Of a stretch of 64,000 nt of DNA, positions 46,391 through 58,254 are shown in pieces; the stretch's first letter is position 1, and every line of letters starts with the position of its first letter. The stretch comes from Xanthostigma xanthostigma (Eukaryota; Arthropoda; Insecta; Raphidioptera; Raphidiidae). The stretch is taken from positions 1,426,001 through 1,490,000 of the forward strand of contig OY754470.1 of assembly GCA_963575645.1 (NCBI GenBank), written 5' to 3'. A program made the position numbers and the translations under genes. The notes beneath the pieces were generated by a model. The model did not search any database. It saw only the letters and a program-made list of their open reading frames with translations, and was not told where the DNA came from.

Positions 46391-46445
46391 CCAACTATTA
46401 TTTTCTCGTCACGCGCAGTCAGTCGCTCACTTAGTAATACAGTAA

Positions 46446-48124
46446 CCTAAATTGATTATTTTTGTCACCCAAAATTGTTACAGTCACTCGTTTAAATACT
46501 ACCCTTAAATAAATAATAAATATTTAGTTGAAAACAAATGAGTTCTTCAATCTGGACTTAAAGGCTGAAACCGAGCAACAGACGATATTGTTTCAGGTTT
46601 CGATTGGCACCCAAATCAGTGAACCTTGAGTTTATCACTGAGAGAAAAATTCGCACACGTTTGAGAACGAAAGAAAATTTCACAGACAGCGCAATTCACA
46701 AACTCGTACGTGCAGAAAGTTCAATTTTTTTCGTTTTCAGGGCGGGATAATTAGAATCTGACCTTGACACGACTTATCAATTCTAACACGGTGTCCATTT
46801 CATGTCGAATAATTCAATAATCTCCAATACCAGACTGTAGATTATTGACGTTCGACAATTCTTCCATTTCCTCACGGAAAAATTATTAATAAATCGACAT
46901 TTCAACGTAGTCGAGTGACACTGTTGGCGTCATCTGATTCATTTTGAATGGAGTATAGTATGACAATACTGGGATATGCTTAATGCGTAGACATTACGTA
47001 CATAGATATTGCAAGCATTTCAAGTTCCTATAAGCATGTAGGTACGTGAAACGAACTGCTCTAAAAGGGAACAATCTTATTTAAATCACGTGTCATTTTT
47101 TCATACGCGCTCCGAATTTATCAAAATAAATAAACAAAATCTCTGTATAAATTGTTTTGACACCTAGAAGTAAATCTTCTATTATGTATATAGGAAAGCC
47201 AATAGGACTATAAATATTTCAAAATTGTTGTCTAAAATATTGCGACATCAAAATGAAATATGGGTCTTTTGGATCGTCACGAATTGTTAAAAAAATCCTG
47301 TAACTAAATTGACAAATGTATTATGTTTTGTAATTTTGATGAGATTTTTATATTAAATTACATTTCATAAAATATACATTTTACTGGATTTTTAATATTC
47401 CCTCGAAATTTGAATGAGATAAAATTATAAATAAATGAAAGTGATTTGTAATATATTGTTTGGTTGTGTTTTTTCACTTAAACGAAGCACTAAACATCAC
47501 GCTCAATTTAGTCATTATAGGAATCATAATTTAGATCAATTTGCCTCTTCAAATTATTTTTTACAAAAAATGAAATTTGCTATTGTTATATAAACTAAAC
47601 ATTTTGTGAGTCAAAACAAAAACATATATTGTCTGATATTCATTATAATGCTCCGGTGTGAATAACTAGCTAAAATCAGAACTTCTTTACGACCACCCCT
47701 TAGGTAATTACTGAAGCAGTATTAAATATAATCCGATTTGCAAAAATTCTTGGAATTTAAATTTATTCCGACAATAATTACAGGTTGGTCGTAATCTTTT
47801 TAAGGACAAAATTTATATTTCAGTGGTTTTACACTTTTAATTCTCTGTTTCTCATTAATGCTACGGTGAGCAGCAAAAGGAACTAAGTTTTGTATTGCAT
47901 ACAAATATAGGGTAAGCGCAGCAGTTCTCGAACTTTCCCCAATAAAAATCGATCAAGCACGTGTTGGCTACTTAACTGATTACTCAATCCTCTATGATAT
48001 ACGCCACGTATTTCAGTTCTTGTATTTTCACGATTAAAAGACAAAAGCATTTTTGGAAAATGTATGGTTTCATTTAACGAGTCACTTGGCCATATTTCCA
48101 AACAATGAACAGATCTGCACCCAG
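46446..48124. other. Intergenic, no supported gene
   Basis: No recognisable coding or structured sequence. Confidence 0.4.
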
Positions 48125-48290
48125 CTATACAAGTATTTGAGATACAAAAATTGTTTATGATACAAAAGACGTATCTAAGATACAAGTATCTATATTTTAA
48201 GATACAATAAGTATTTACTATACAGATACCTAAGATACAAAAAGTGTCAAGGATAGAAAAAAATATATTAAAAAGTATCTTACATATAAG
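48125..48290. repeat. Cluster of GATAC / GTATC motifs
   Basis: GATAC or GTATC occurs about ten times in 165 bp, with units such as AAGATACAAGTATCT. It overlaps a 143-codon minus frame whose Ile/Tyr-rich first half is simply this repeat in translation. Such clusters occur in the subterminal regions of some DNA transposons. Confidence 0.45.
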
Positions 48291-49182
48291 GTCATCGATT
48301 CTTTTAGTTGGCATTCAGCAACTAAACTATTTACCCTGAAGTGTCTGCTTTAATTTGATTAAAAGGCGAGGAAAAATGTTACCTATATCTACTAAAACTG
48401 CAATCAGGCAAGAGTTTATTTATTTCTAGTTACAAAGTGAAAGGAACGGGGCTGAAGGAAAACAAATTTTCCGCTTCTTATCCCTTTAACAAACGACCAT
48501 AGTAATTCAAGAGTTGGATGAATTTTAATCAGTTTTTAAGGGTTTACTCCGTTCTCTCAGCCATTAGCACAAAGTTTTCTGTTTTGCGCGAACAAAACAT
48601 AAGTACCTGCCGTTATGTGATAATATACCCTCGTAACGAGACAACTTGCATAATCTGTAAACGATTAAAATTCGTTAGATAAAATTCAAATTTAAATCAT
48701 ATTCAAAACACCGAGTTGTTAATATAAACAAATCATTAAAATATGTATTTTGAAAGAACTGTGTACTGTAATTTAATTTTTGTAATTTAACATAGCTTGA
48801 AGATTTTATAAAACACGTTAAAATTTATATAATAATAAATGATTATCGCTGCTTTCAATAATGCAATTTAACTTTCATTAGCGAAGACTGTTTCTAGACA
48901 ACAATATGTATTAAAAAAATAGTATAACAATTTTAACAAATATCTGAGGTCGTAATTAGTTGAAAATAAAAATAGATAGCTTTTAAAAAAACGAGATTGT
49001 TGTATTTTAATGACCACGGACAGTATACCAGCACGGACCATGACCAGCACTAACTTTTAGTGGAGGTTCTGTTTGCGGCAGACAATTTGCATTTCTCAAG
49101 TAATTAGTTAAGTTTTTATTTTGACGATGATGCGTGAAGATGAAGAAGCCAGAAAAGTTCACCTTATAAATGAATGAAAAGA
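48291..49182. other. Intergenic, no supported gene
   Basis: Nothing recognised. Confidence 0.4.
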
Positions 49183-49410
49183 GGAAGCAATATGGTGAAT
49201 TTCTATCATTTATTTTCTGAATTATGGATAGAGATCAACATAAATTCTTACAATATTTTCGAATGTCACAACACAAACCGTAGCTCTTGGATATCGTTCT
49301 TCCACCTACAGCACCAAAACACACATAGTTCAGCGAGACATAGAAACTGCAAGTCAAAATTATATCCCGATCGACACAATTTGCTCTGACGGTCATTGCT
49401 GGTTGCAGGT
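49183..49410 (+). pseudogene. Decayed PIF/Harbinger-like transposase fragment
   Basis: The plus strand, with several stops, reads QYGEFLSFIF, then MDRDQHKFLQYFRMSQHK, later a KLQVK..RSTQFALTVIAG stretch. Harbinger transposases have a similar 'GE[FY]..L...L..D...F..YFRMS...F..LL' start, then '..P..RLAVTLRFLATG'. The match is by eye, the order is right, and at least four stops interrupt it. The remainder to 49,605 gives no clear match. Confidence 0.4.
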
Positions 49411-49895
49411 GCTAGTCTAATATGCGCTACTCTGTTAAATAACCTGGGTAGAATTAAAATTGAGTGTTCGATTCTGAGACGAGATTTTTCTCATCTTGCT
49501 GTGATGGGAACTGGGGACTTATATAATCGAGGATCGATGGATACGCCATATAAAATCAACGGTATCGCTTTAAGCTCGGCTATTCTAAAGCCGAATACAA
49601 TTTAAAAGATGAAGTCATAATACTATCAATATGTAGTTAACCTAATAAATTATTTTTATTCATTTAATCCATTAATTTATATTTAAAATTATAAGCAGCA
49701 CTGCAGTAATTACTGAATACACTACAATCTGCACAAAAAGCTTAATTTCGAAGCTAAGCTTTAACAATTGTCTTGCAAGAAACTTAATCGTAACACTCTT
49801 TACTATACAGGGTTGAAGTTTATAGGTTATCTAGTTTAAAAACACAAGACAAACGAAGTAACTAATAACTTGAGAAAGGAAACGTCGTTCGCATA
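49411..49895. other. Possible remainder of the Harbinger-like relic, then intergenic
   Basis: A 69-codon frame (49,396-49,605) directly follows the relic; I could not match it. Confidence 0.3.
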
Positions 49896-50051
49896 AGCTC
49901 TGTTCCAACATCTCTGCGAACGGTAACAGAACCGTCACAGTCATGCGCACTAGCTAAACCGAAACTATTGTGTCGGTTTTGGAACAAGTTTCAGCTACTG
50001 CGCATGACTGTGACGGTTCTGTTATCGTTCGCAGAGAGGGTGGAACAGAGC
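49896..50051. mobile_element. Foldback MITE, family F, copy 3 (best preserved)
   Basis: AGCTCTGTTCCAACATCTCT / its inverse ending GGTGGAACAGAGC, with the GCGAACGGTAACAGAACCGT arms mirrored around a ~30-bp loop. CATA lies immediately on both sides (allowing one base) and could be the target duplication. Confidence 0.7.
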
Positions 50052-51128
50052 CATATTGTGGCGTTAAATATTTAAGTTTTATTTAGTTTGTGATTAGTAC
50101 GTACTGAAAAAATAAATAATTAAAATCATGTTCAATTATTATTTTTATTCGAAAGTTGAAGTTAAAATAGCCAAAGAAAATACAATTTATTTACATTTTT
50201 TTGCAATTATATCTTCGGTTGAATTTTAGAATCAGCCGCTAATGCGTTTGCCGTTTTTCATTGACACAAATGATTTTAGTTGTCGAGCGTCTACAATCTT
50301 CAATCTAACTATTTCAGTAGTAATTTTTTTCAATAAATTTTACAATGTTAGGTCATTGTGTGTATTATTATTTTATAACGCGGTGTGACATTACGGAAAG
50401 ACGAGGGTCCAGCGAGTTTTAACAATCACATAAGTCACAAAATAACGTAAGTACCTCCTATAAAATAGTTGATTTTCATTTAATTTTCAAAATTTTCGAC
50501 AGTTCAATTTTGATCAAAATAACTGCTGATTGTAGACTGCGTTCAATTCTCATGCGATTAGACTACGTGTATTCTACTTTACAGCATTAGGGTAAAATCT
50601 GTCGCTATACAGGCATGAAAATCAGCATTTTTATAAGAAGATGTGCAAAAATAATATTTGTATTTCAATTACGTACACCGTTTTTAAATTCGGTTTTGAA
50701 TTAGTTTTAAAAATAGATCAACCAAACGTGACGCAAGTACTAAAAGTCATATTATAAATATCAAAATCATTCGTTTTGATTTAAATCGTGAAAAATATCG
50801 CAACGATTCTTAAAATGAAAGAGTCGTACATAAAACATATAATGCCACCTAAGGCAGTTAACTCATTTGTCAGCCAATGTTAAATGCTAATTAAACCATG
50901 CTTACCCTAACATAGCGGCTATTTCAAATACTCTCACAGACTATTTCTATATGTATAGGCGGATGTTTCTGTGTGTACATGCAACAGACGCCAGACCAAA
51001 AACAAACTTTTGTCCGTTTTTTAAATATACGTCCTGGTAGATAACACAGCGCTCTCTACGTATTATGTTTATAAACATTCTGTATACACGGCAGTGGTGT
51101 AGCGAAAATATGACTTTAATATAAGTTA
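50052..51128. other. Intergenic; includes a family K repeat copy at 50,600-50,662
   Basis: 50,600-50,662 reads TCGCTATACAGGCATGAAAA, then TCAGCATTTTTATAAG..GTGCAAAAATA, matching family K. A minus frame of 82 codons (50,947-51,195) is unassigned. Confidence 0.35.
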
Positions 51129-51345
51129 AGGCCGCTGCACAGAGGCTGGTTTTGCCGCTAGATTCCGTGCTAGATTTGGCTGCTACATATTTCAAACGTG
51201 CTGTGGCGCTAGTTTTGGCGATGGCTTTTATTTGCTCGCTTCACGCAATGCGTGCACGGAAGCTTGCTTTGTAGGTGGGTTTGGTGCGCGCGCAGTGATT
51301 GTTCGAATGTTAACAAAAATATCTCTGAACAGAACACACGCCGTG
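51129..51345 (+). mobile_element. MITE family P, left-half copy
   Basis: Flanked on the left by TTA. AGGCCGCTGCACAGAGGCTG starts it and GGTTTTGCCGCTAGATTCCG follows. It runs through GCGCGCGCAGTGATTGTTCG to CTGAACAGAACACACG and stops before the right terminal repeat. Confidence 0.55.
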
Positions 51346-52118
51346 TTTTTAAAGGGTAAAATTAATTTCATGATGTTTTTGTTCAAATTGGATGTTTGAA
51401 GACAAAATCTGATCAAAAATTTACCAACAAAAATAGGTTGGTTTGTATATTTTAATGTCGTAAAATAGCATTTTCAAGTATCGTTTTACTAAAATTAATG
51501 CACACATACTAATAAATATTAAGATTTAAATTGCAAATAATTTTTTCATGGGTTGATAATTGTTATAACATCGTAACGAACGCCACTGTTTTAAAAGCTT
51601 ACCGTGCACGAATGTGTGACTGCGGGGGGTTAAATATACCCCAAAGAGCATTATGTAACATCATCCAGATATACGTTAATGGCGATAGATATGTGACCGA
51701 AACGACTTTTTTTGTAATAGGGGTTTTATTTGATACGCTAAACAAAGTTTATATATTTTAGAATAGCTCTTTATCTGACAACAAAAAAATTAGCAGACTG
51801 TGTCTATGCCTCCGGCTAACTATTTCAGGTGCCATATTTATGTGTAGGTTTATTTTGAAACCGCGGTTATCGCTTTAAATAAATTATTTTTTAATGCGTT
51901 TAGTCTGTTTGCCATTGTGAAGTTTGCTACACTGAAAAATGTAATCAAATAATTATACTTTTCTTGTTGTTTTGGTTTAAATTTTAAACGTAGCGTATAA
52001 TAATTTAGACTCATTTGAAAATGTGGTTTGAAAATTACAATGTGCATAGAATTATTCTTCCCTCAGGCGAAACATTTGAATGTAGTTTGCAAATTCCAAG
52101 GTTTTTGAGGCATCAAAG
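51346..52118. other. Intergenic, no supported gene
   Basis: Frames of 62-76 codons without recognisable content. Confidence 0.4.
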
Positions 52119-52210
52119 CTCCCAGGAACCCGAGTTCGTACCAGTGTACGCCGGCTGGAAGATTCTTTAATACACACATATGTGCTGATTACCTGAGCTG
52201 TTGAGCGTCT
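52119..52210 (-). repeat. Possible tRNA-derived SINE head
   Basis: On the minus strand CAGCTCAGGTAATCAGCA (52,200-52,183) resembles an A box and GGTACGAACTCGGGTTCC (52,142-52,125) a B box, about 40 bases apart. The region between cannot be folded into a proper tRNA, so it is not a tRNA gene. Confidence 0.35.
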
Positions 52211-53312
52211 ATAATTTACAATATATCTATCTAGAATCATGCTCAGTTTCTCATACAACTAAATCTATTAATGTTACTGCCGTAACTAACATAAAATTTT
52301 GTCATTCATTAATTTCAAAATGGAAAATTTACATCAATATATTACATCGAAATTAAAAATAGTAAAATTTACATCAAGGCGTTTATGATTCGATTTTAGT
52401 TTATCAAAAATTTTTTTATTTATTTACTTTTGATGTTTCATATTCTGTATATAATTTTAACGTAAACAAGTATTGAATGTATAGAGCGATCGTCAAAACA
52501 AACATAACCCTTCTGCAACGCGTTTACAATCTTATCATCTGTTACTGATAGATTACAAACTACAAAGCCATCATCAGCTCAGTGTCCGGTCAGTAATCCA
52601 AAAGGCATTATACGGTTCGCACAGTGGTGAAACTTGACCGGAGGGTAGTGATCGTCCAGAGATGTAGTCCAAACATTATTTTTACATTACACTACATTAC
52701 TTTAAACTGATGCTGTGTTGCAGAAATACTGTTAAACATTTTGATTTGACATTGATCTTAGATTGTGATCATACAATTTCAGTATTTATACAGTCTAATG
52801 TCATTGTCGAATTCGTTATATTATTAGATTGTATTCACAGAAAAACATAGAAAAATATATCTGTATAAAATTTTCCCTAAAGTATATTACTGATAACCAT
52901 TTTAACCAAGTTCTAAAAAAAAGGAAAACACTACAAGCGATTTAACAGGCATATTTATAAATTTTCTTTTTTTTATTTGTTCGGCTGTTTCGAGGGGCTA
53001 ACCAATTTGTCTAATTTCGACATCGAGTCATTGTGTTCAGGAAGATAGTTTAATACTATTTTGATTCAAATGGATTCAGTAGTAAAAATAGTGAAAAAAA
53101 ATGAAAAATTGAACGTCTTTCAAAAAGTCACAAAAAAGAGAAAAATAATTTTAAGCACGGAGACAATTTAAATAAAAGTACGTATATCAAATTTTAGAAG
53201 GTAATTAAATCGTTGACGTGAAAATGTTATTGCTTTTGTTTTTTTAGTGACTTTTTTAAAGAAGGTGTAAGGTTTTTATAAGCATTTTTATCAACTGTGT
53301 TCATTAGAAATA
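52211..53312. other. Intergenic, no supported gene
   Basis: Contains TTTGACATTGATCTTAGATT (52,746), a fragment of family K. AT-rich. Confidence 0.35.
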
Positions 53313-53400
53313 TTGTGGATGACGGATGTATATTATGGTGGATGACGGGTATATTTTGGTGGATGGCGGGTATATATGGCAGTTGACGGATGTTTTTGTT
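53313..53400 (-). repeat. Minisatellite, ~22-bp unit
   Basis: GTGGATGACGGATGTATATT, GTGGATGACGGGTATATTTT, GTGGATGGCGGGTATATATG and a decayed fourth unit. On the minus strand the core is ATACCCGTCATCCACCA, like the array at 26,493-26,580. Confidence 0.65.
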
Positions 53401-54000
53401 GCGTATCTGTATGTATAAATACGGATGTAAATATTCTAAAATCTAAACTATTATATAAAAAATGTTTTTAGTCATGCATATAATATGTTTTCATCTATAA
53501 ATAATCATTTGGTTTTTTAATATTCGGTCCAGCAAGAACTTCCAAAATGTAAATACAAAAATTAAAAAATAGTGGAATAAAATAAACTAAAAAAGAAACA
53601 AAATTTGGTTGGTACATTTGTTGGACATTCTCTGATCTTCTCTGATCTGTTGGATCCTGCTACAGCCCCAACTAAATGGTTCCGACACGTGTTGTGTAAT
53701 CAAATCTCGTGGGAGTTGGTTTTTGGCACTGAACTGGGCATTGGTTTATTGTGTTCAGAAGTCTCTATGGCTAACGAACTAAAGCTACATTTAAAATACT
53801 AATATAGCCGTTATCAAACTATTGTCCTGTTAACAATAAGTTTACGGAAAATGACGTGAAAAATACGAACTGAAAATATCATTTTATATCAATAAATGAA
53901 CATTAAATGTTTATCTGTTTAGAAAAATAAAAATGATGTAAATTTGTATTATTTGCAAGATTCTTCTTCTTTTCTTTCGTAAGATGTTACAACAATTTGG
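53401..54000. other. Intergenic, no supported gene
   Basis: A 65-codon plus frame (53,605-53,802) is unassigned. Confidence 0.35.
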
Positions 54001-54040
54001 CCTGATGATGGTTCAGTATGCCGTAATTTGTTGCCTTTCT
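54001..54040 (+). repeat. Decayed hammerhead-like motif (CCTGATGATGG...)
   Basis: CCTGATGATGGTTCAGTATG followed by CCGTAATTTGTTG, where the other members have CCGAAACGTTG, then an AATAAA-rich tail. Confidence 0.3.
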
Positions 54041-54915
54041 TAATTTAATAAATTATTTTTTGCAAAATATATCACGGAAAAATCAATTATACCTGAAATA
54101 GATGACATTTAGCATTTAGTTATTTACTGCGTTTTCGATATGAATGTAAATTTTACCACAATATTCTTTTCTCAAAATATTTAAATGCAAAGCGTGTAAA
54201 CGAATCGTTGGTGATAACACATCAATTTTGTATTTTACTAGCAAAGCTAATTAAAACACATCTCAAATTGCGTTTTCCAAAGAAATGATTAGGCACAGAG
54301 AGACATTTTTTCAAAAAATAGTTTGGTTGCTTTGAAACATAAACATTTATTAAAAATATTGATTTTTATTTTTGGATCCATTACAGAACTTCCCAATAAA
54401 TAAATCGGAAACGGAACATAACGTCTAACACCGCATTTGATGTGACACAGCAAGGTAATGGGGTAACACAGCGTAGTTATAACTATAATAGTGGTTCCAT
54501 TGTGTTGGAAAGTACAACTGCCCATCGGCTAGATGCACTAACACTTAGTGTTCAGCTCTCAATAAGCTAATTACATCCATATATGAATCTCACAGTGAAT
54601 TAAACCCAGAGGTGATTAAGTCTTCCAACTGTAGGTGAAATGCGCAGTATAAAAACTATATCATTGTATTACTTTTTATTTTTCAACATATATACAGTAA
54701 CCTCGCGTTACGTCAGCGCTTCTAGTTATCTTTTTCCTGCGCCTTACTGTTTTGAGCCATAATGAATACCTACCTTTGACTTGATGAGGCTAGTAGCTGG
54801 ACGGACAAAATGCCACGGCCTCCGACCTGAGATCATGGGAAAATCCTACGTCACTGAATCATGAGGCTGTGGTATATTAGAATCTCACGATATATTCAGT
54901 TTGAACTAAGAAGAA
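54041..54915. other. Intergenic, no supported gene
   Basis: A 78-codon minus frame (54,289-54,525) has no known domain. Confidence 0.35.
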
Positions 54916-55270
54916 GAAAAAAGGACGGACAATTGCGAGTAGAACTCGCATCCTGAAGGTAACGTACCTTTGTTTCATAAAAATAAAATTGATCATGTAA
55001 TAATTCTATATAAAATCAGAAATGTATGATTTTTGGATCTTTTTCTTTACTTGCGCTATGCAACCTTCTTTCGCGCCAAACAAGATTCTAGGTTAACGGG
55101 AAACATTAAAGGTTTTGATAAGTCAGTATAAAATATTTTTTTTGTGATGTAACTACAAATTTACGGTTTTCGGATTTTTACTTTTACTTGTGCGATAAAC
55201 CATTGCTTTTTGCCAAATTTCCTGACTGTAGGTCAAAGGAAAGTATCCTATAGGTTTTGATTCCCTTGCG
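54916..55270 (-). repeat. Dispersed repeat family Y, copy 2, partly duplicated
   Basis: Reverse of 31,553-31,800: GGACGGACAATTGCGAGTAG at the start, then GCAACCTTCTTTCGCGCCAA and CTAGGTTAACGGGAAACATT. A second, more diverged pass of the same text follows at about 55,145-55,265 (TTTTCGGATTTTTACTTTTA ... AGGTCAAAGGAAAGTATCC). Confidence 0.55.
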
Positions 55271-55969
55271 AGTTCAACTTAATAGCTCCACGCGCTCCTG
55301 AGAAAAAGGGTCTTGATTCTATAAGGGTTCCTGTTTTCCTTTTGAGGTACAGTAACCTACAAAGATAAGAATTCCTCCTTCAGTCAGATTTCTCAACAAA
55401 GGAAAAAACAAAACTTTGTCGAAACTCAAAATTCAAACAATTCTAAAATATATTTTAGAAGGTCATGTTTCATAGGATTAATAAATTTATTGGTATTGCT
55501 GTTTTATTAAGACTGAAAAGGTAGTTTTCTGCTAAAAAGAATACGTTTCATATATTCCTCGAGTTTACTCTTTTTTAAGAGTGAGATACATATTTAAATA
55601 ATTAATTATTTAATTGAATAAGCTTAAATATTTCTCGTAAAAAGAAGAAAAGTTATATAGTACTTTAGCTCTTAATGAAAATGGTTTTAATACCTTGCAG
55701 AAAGAATAGTCTGGACATAAAGGTAGAAGAAGGGTGAAGCACTGAGTGGAGACATTATACTGTTCATTGACGGTAAAGCCAAGAGAGAATCAAATAAATA
55801 TTGTATGAAAATAAACCGATTTGACGAAGGCATGCTTTTAGCGGCTGAATGGGAGATTATAAAAATTGGACAGAACCATATAATGCACCGTTTTCACGTA
55901 ATACCTATGCTATAGTCGTTGGCCAATAAGTTTGGTGTAACTGAAACAAAACATTGTCGGAAAAACTGA
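55271..55969. other. Intergenic, nothing supported
   Basis: No gene-like frame or clear repeat. Confidence 0.4.
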
Positions 55970-56200
55970 TTTGACAATGATCTTAGACTGGATTTGTAAA
56001 AATCGTACTTCTTTTAATTTACTATACGCATTCGTGTGTAATAGACCATTTTACTACCGCTATAAAAACATGAAAAGCTTTGACAATGATCTTAGATTCG
56101 ATTTTCGCACTTGTGTGCAATAGGCCATTTTACTCCTACTATATCTACAGGCCTGAAAAGCAGCTATTTCATAAGGGGCGGTGCAAAAAATATTTTAAAG
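55970..56200 (+). repeat. Family K repeat, tandem pair (109-bp period)
   Basis: TTTGACAATGATCTTAGA at about 55,970 and 56,079, each followed by TTCG(T)..GTGTGYAATAGRCCATTTTACT. The second unit continues into the full AGGCCTGAAAAGCAGCTATT form. Confidence 0.55.
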
Positions 56201-56898
56201 TAATTCATATTATTTTATTTTTTAAGAATTTTGATTTTATTATTTCTTTGTCGAGATATTTTCTCATTAAAAAACCAAAAACAACCAACTATTTAGCTAG
56301 TTATATTTGTCAGATGATCTATCTAGATGAAAAATTCTAGAATTTTTGTCAAATTTTGTAGTTGTCAGATTGTATTTTACCGTAAAATTTCAAAACGCGA
56401 CTAAAGAATTTTTCCTCTAGAAAAATCGTTGAGTTGTATATTAACCGATCTTATACAATACCGATACTGTTTTTTATCCTATGTGTAAACGTGGAATAAA
56501 TGCTTTTGTTGCCTTTAGTTACGTCACAGGGGATCAGTAAGAGCGCTTCTGTTGATATGAGAATACTAGCAGAGATTTCACAACGGTTTCAATGGAAATA
56601 ACAAAATGGTCAGTACACATGGCAATCTGTGTTCAATTCGTTAAATATTTATATGGAAATCTCTACCTTTCTAGGTAAGTATACTTTTTATTCCACTGGA
56701 TTACGGTTGTTCAAAATAACTACTTGCAGAGTATTACTGCAAGATTTTTATTGCAAGATTATCGTGAGATATTTTAGTACATATAACGAACAATGTTTTC
56801 ATTATAATTTGCACTGATTTTTCACTCGGCACTTGGTAGAGCACGATTAATAACAAATAATAAAAAAACTTGAAAAATCTACTAAATATTTTCTCTCT
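56201..56898. other. Intergenic, no supported gene
   Basis: Frames of 62-86 codons, AT-driven. Confidence 0.4.
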
Positions 56899-56936
56899 CG
56901 ACGATCGTTTCGGATAATCAGTCCATCGTTAGGAGT
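56899..56936 (-). repeat. Hammerhead-like hairpin motif, minus strand
   Basis: Reads CCTAACGATGGACTGATTAT, then CCGAAACGATCGTCG on the minus strand: a GG.../..CC hairpin followed by GAAACG. Confidence 0.35.
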
Positions 56937-57189
56937 ACAGACATATATTACGTGACAAATTTTAATTTTATAATTACAAATTTTTCTCTTTTTAAGAACA
57001 GCAAAAACAGGAAAAAAATATTCAGTCAAATTTATTGAGAGAAAGAAAACGTGATTTAAAATAAAATTAAATTCACTGTTACTATTATTTTAAATAGTAT
57101 CAGATGTCTTATCTAGTTAAAGCAAGTGAAAAAGTGAGATATCACAAATTGCAGACACAATTATTTATTTTGACGTAGGACTATGTCTA

Positions 57190-57239
57190 TAATAATAATA
57201 ATAATAATAATATTATATAATAATAATAATATAGGTATA

Positions 57240-57286
<47 letters not shown>

Positions 57287-57290
57287 TCTT
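57190..57290 (+). repeat. (AAT)n microsatellite
   Basis: Nearly uninterrupted ATA/AAT trinucleotides over about 100 bp with two short interruptions. Confidence 0.9.
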
Positions 57291-58254
57291 GGGGTATAGG
57301 CCACAAATATTTGGAATTATATTTTTGAAAAAAATATATGTCTGAGATGCCATTTGAAAGAAAAGCTCTGCTTTATTATAAATAAAAACTTTTAATGTGT
57401 GTAAGTTTATTTAGTATACTGTTTTAAAAAACGCTAGTTTAGCGGTATGTGCAATAAAATAACTTATATAAATCTGCGACTCTTTGGAAGATGCCCGCTG
57501 CTGTATTGGTACTAGGCCTAGAAAACCTCTGCTGGTAAATAATAAAAAAATAAAATAAATAACAATACTTGAAGCAGTAACAAACAGTGGTTGGCAGGAT
57601 ATTTCATTTGTGAATAAATTAACACTTAAATGAATGTATATCGCGTGATATTATTAAAAATTCAGAACAAAGCCAGTTATGACAATAAACTAAATTTAAA
57701 CAGCATTAACGCATGCATTTTACATGATTCAGAGATTAGAATTGGTTTACAAATACGCATTAGAGGTGTGAACTTGGCAAACAACAAACGGGTATTCCCT
57801 TGTTATGAGTGCTCTAGTTCCCGTTCTATATAATTAAAATGTCAGGTTTGCGCAAATGATATTTTGTCACACCGTTTGTACAGTTATACTGGTTTGTTTA
57901 TGGGAATTATTGATGCGCTTGCTACCCTTATTGGAGTTTAACTCACGATTAAATTAATTACTTATTTAAAAAAAGAGGCTTTTATCCATATATTTTTATT
58001 TATATACCAAGCATAGGAATCAAATCGCAATCGAACCATTAGAGTGCAAGGATATATTTCTGTCTTTCTTTGTCGTAATAGCTCGATGGTTTTGATTGGC
58101 TAATGCCATAAAACTTTTGATAAAGAGAGATGCTAATATATTGTCGGAATAACCAGGGAATTACTTCGAAAAAAGACGCGCAGATATATTTTCGATACGC
58201 TTTGTTGCCTTCGCTCGCCGCACATTGCTTGATATAGTAATTATCTATGCTATA
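57291..58254. other. Intergenic, no supported gene
   Basis: A 67-codon plus frame (57,630-57,833) has no domain. Confidence 0.35.

Noticed and set aside
47883-48314. 143-codon minus-strand open frame
   Set aside because: The first half is a translation of the GATAC repeat cluster, the rest matches no family I recognise, and no splice or promoter context supports it.
52119-52210. Functional tRNA gene
   Set aside because: A and B box-like sequences are present, but no acceptor stem or anticodon arm can be folded.
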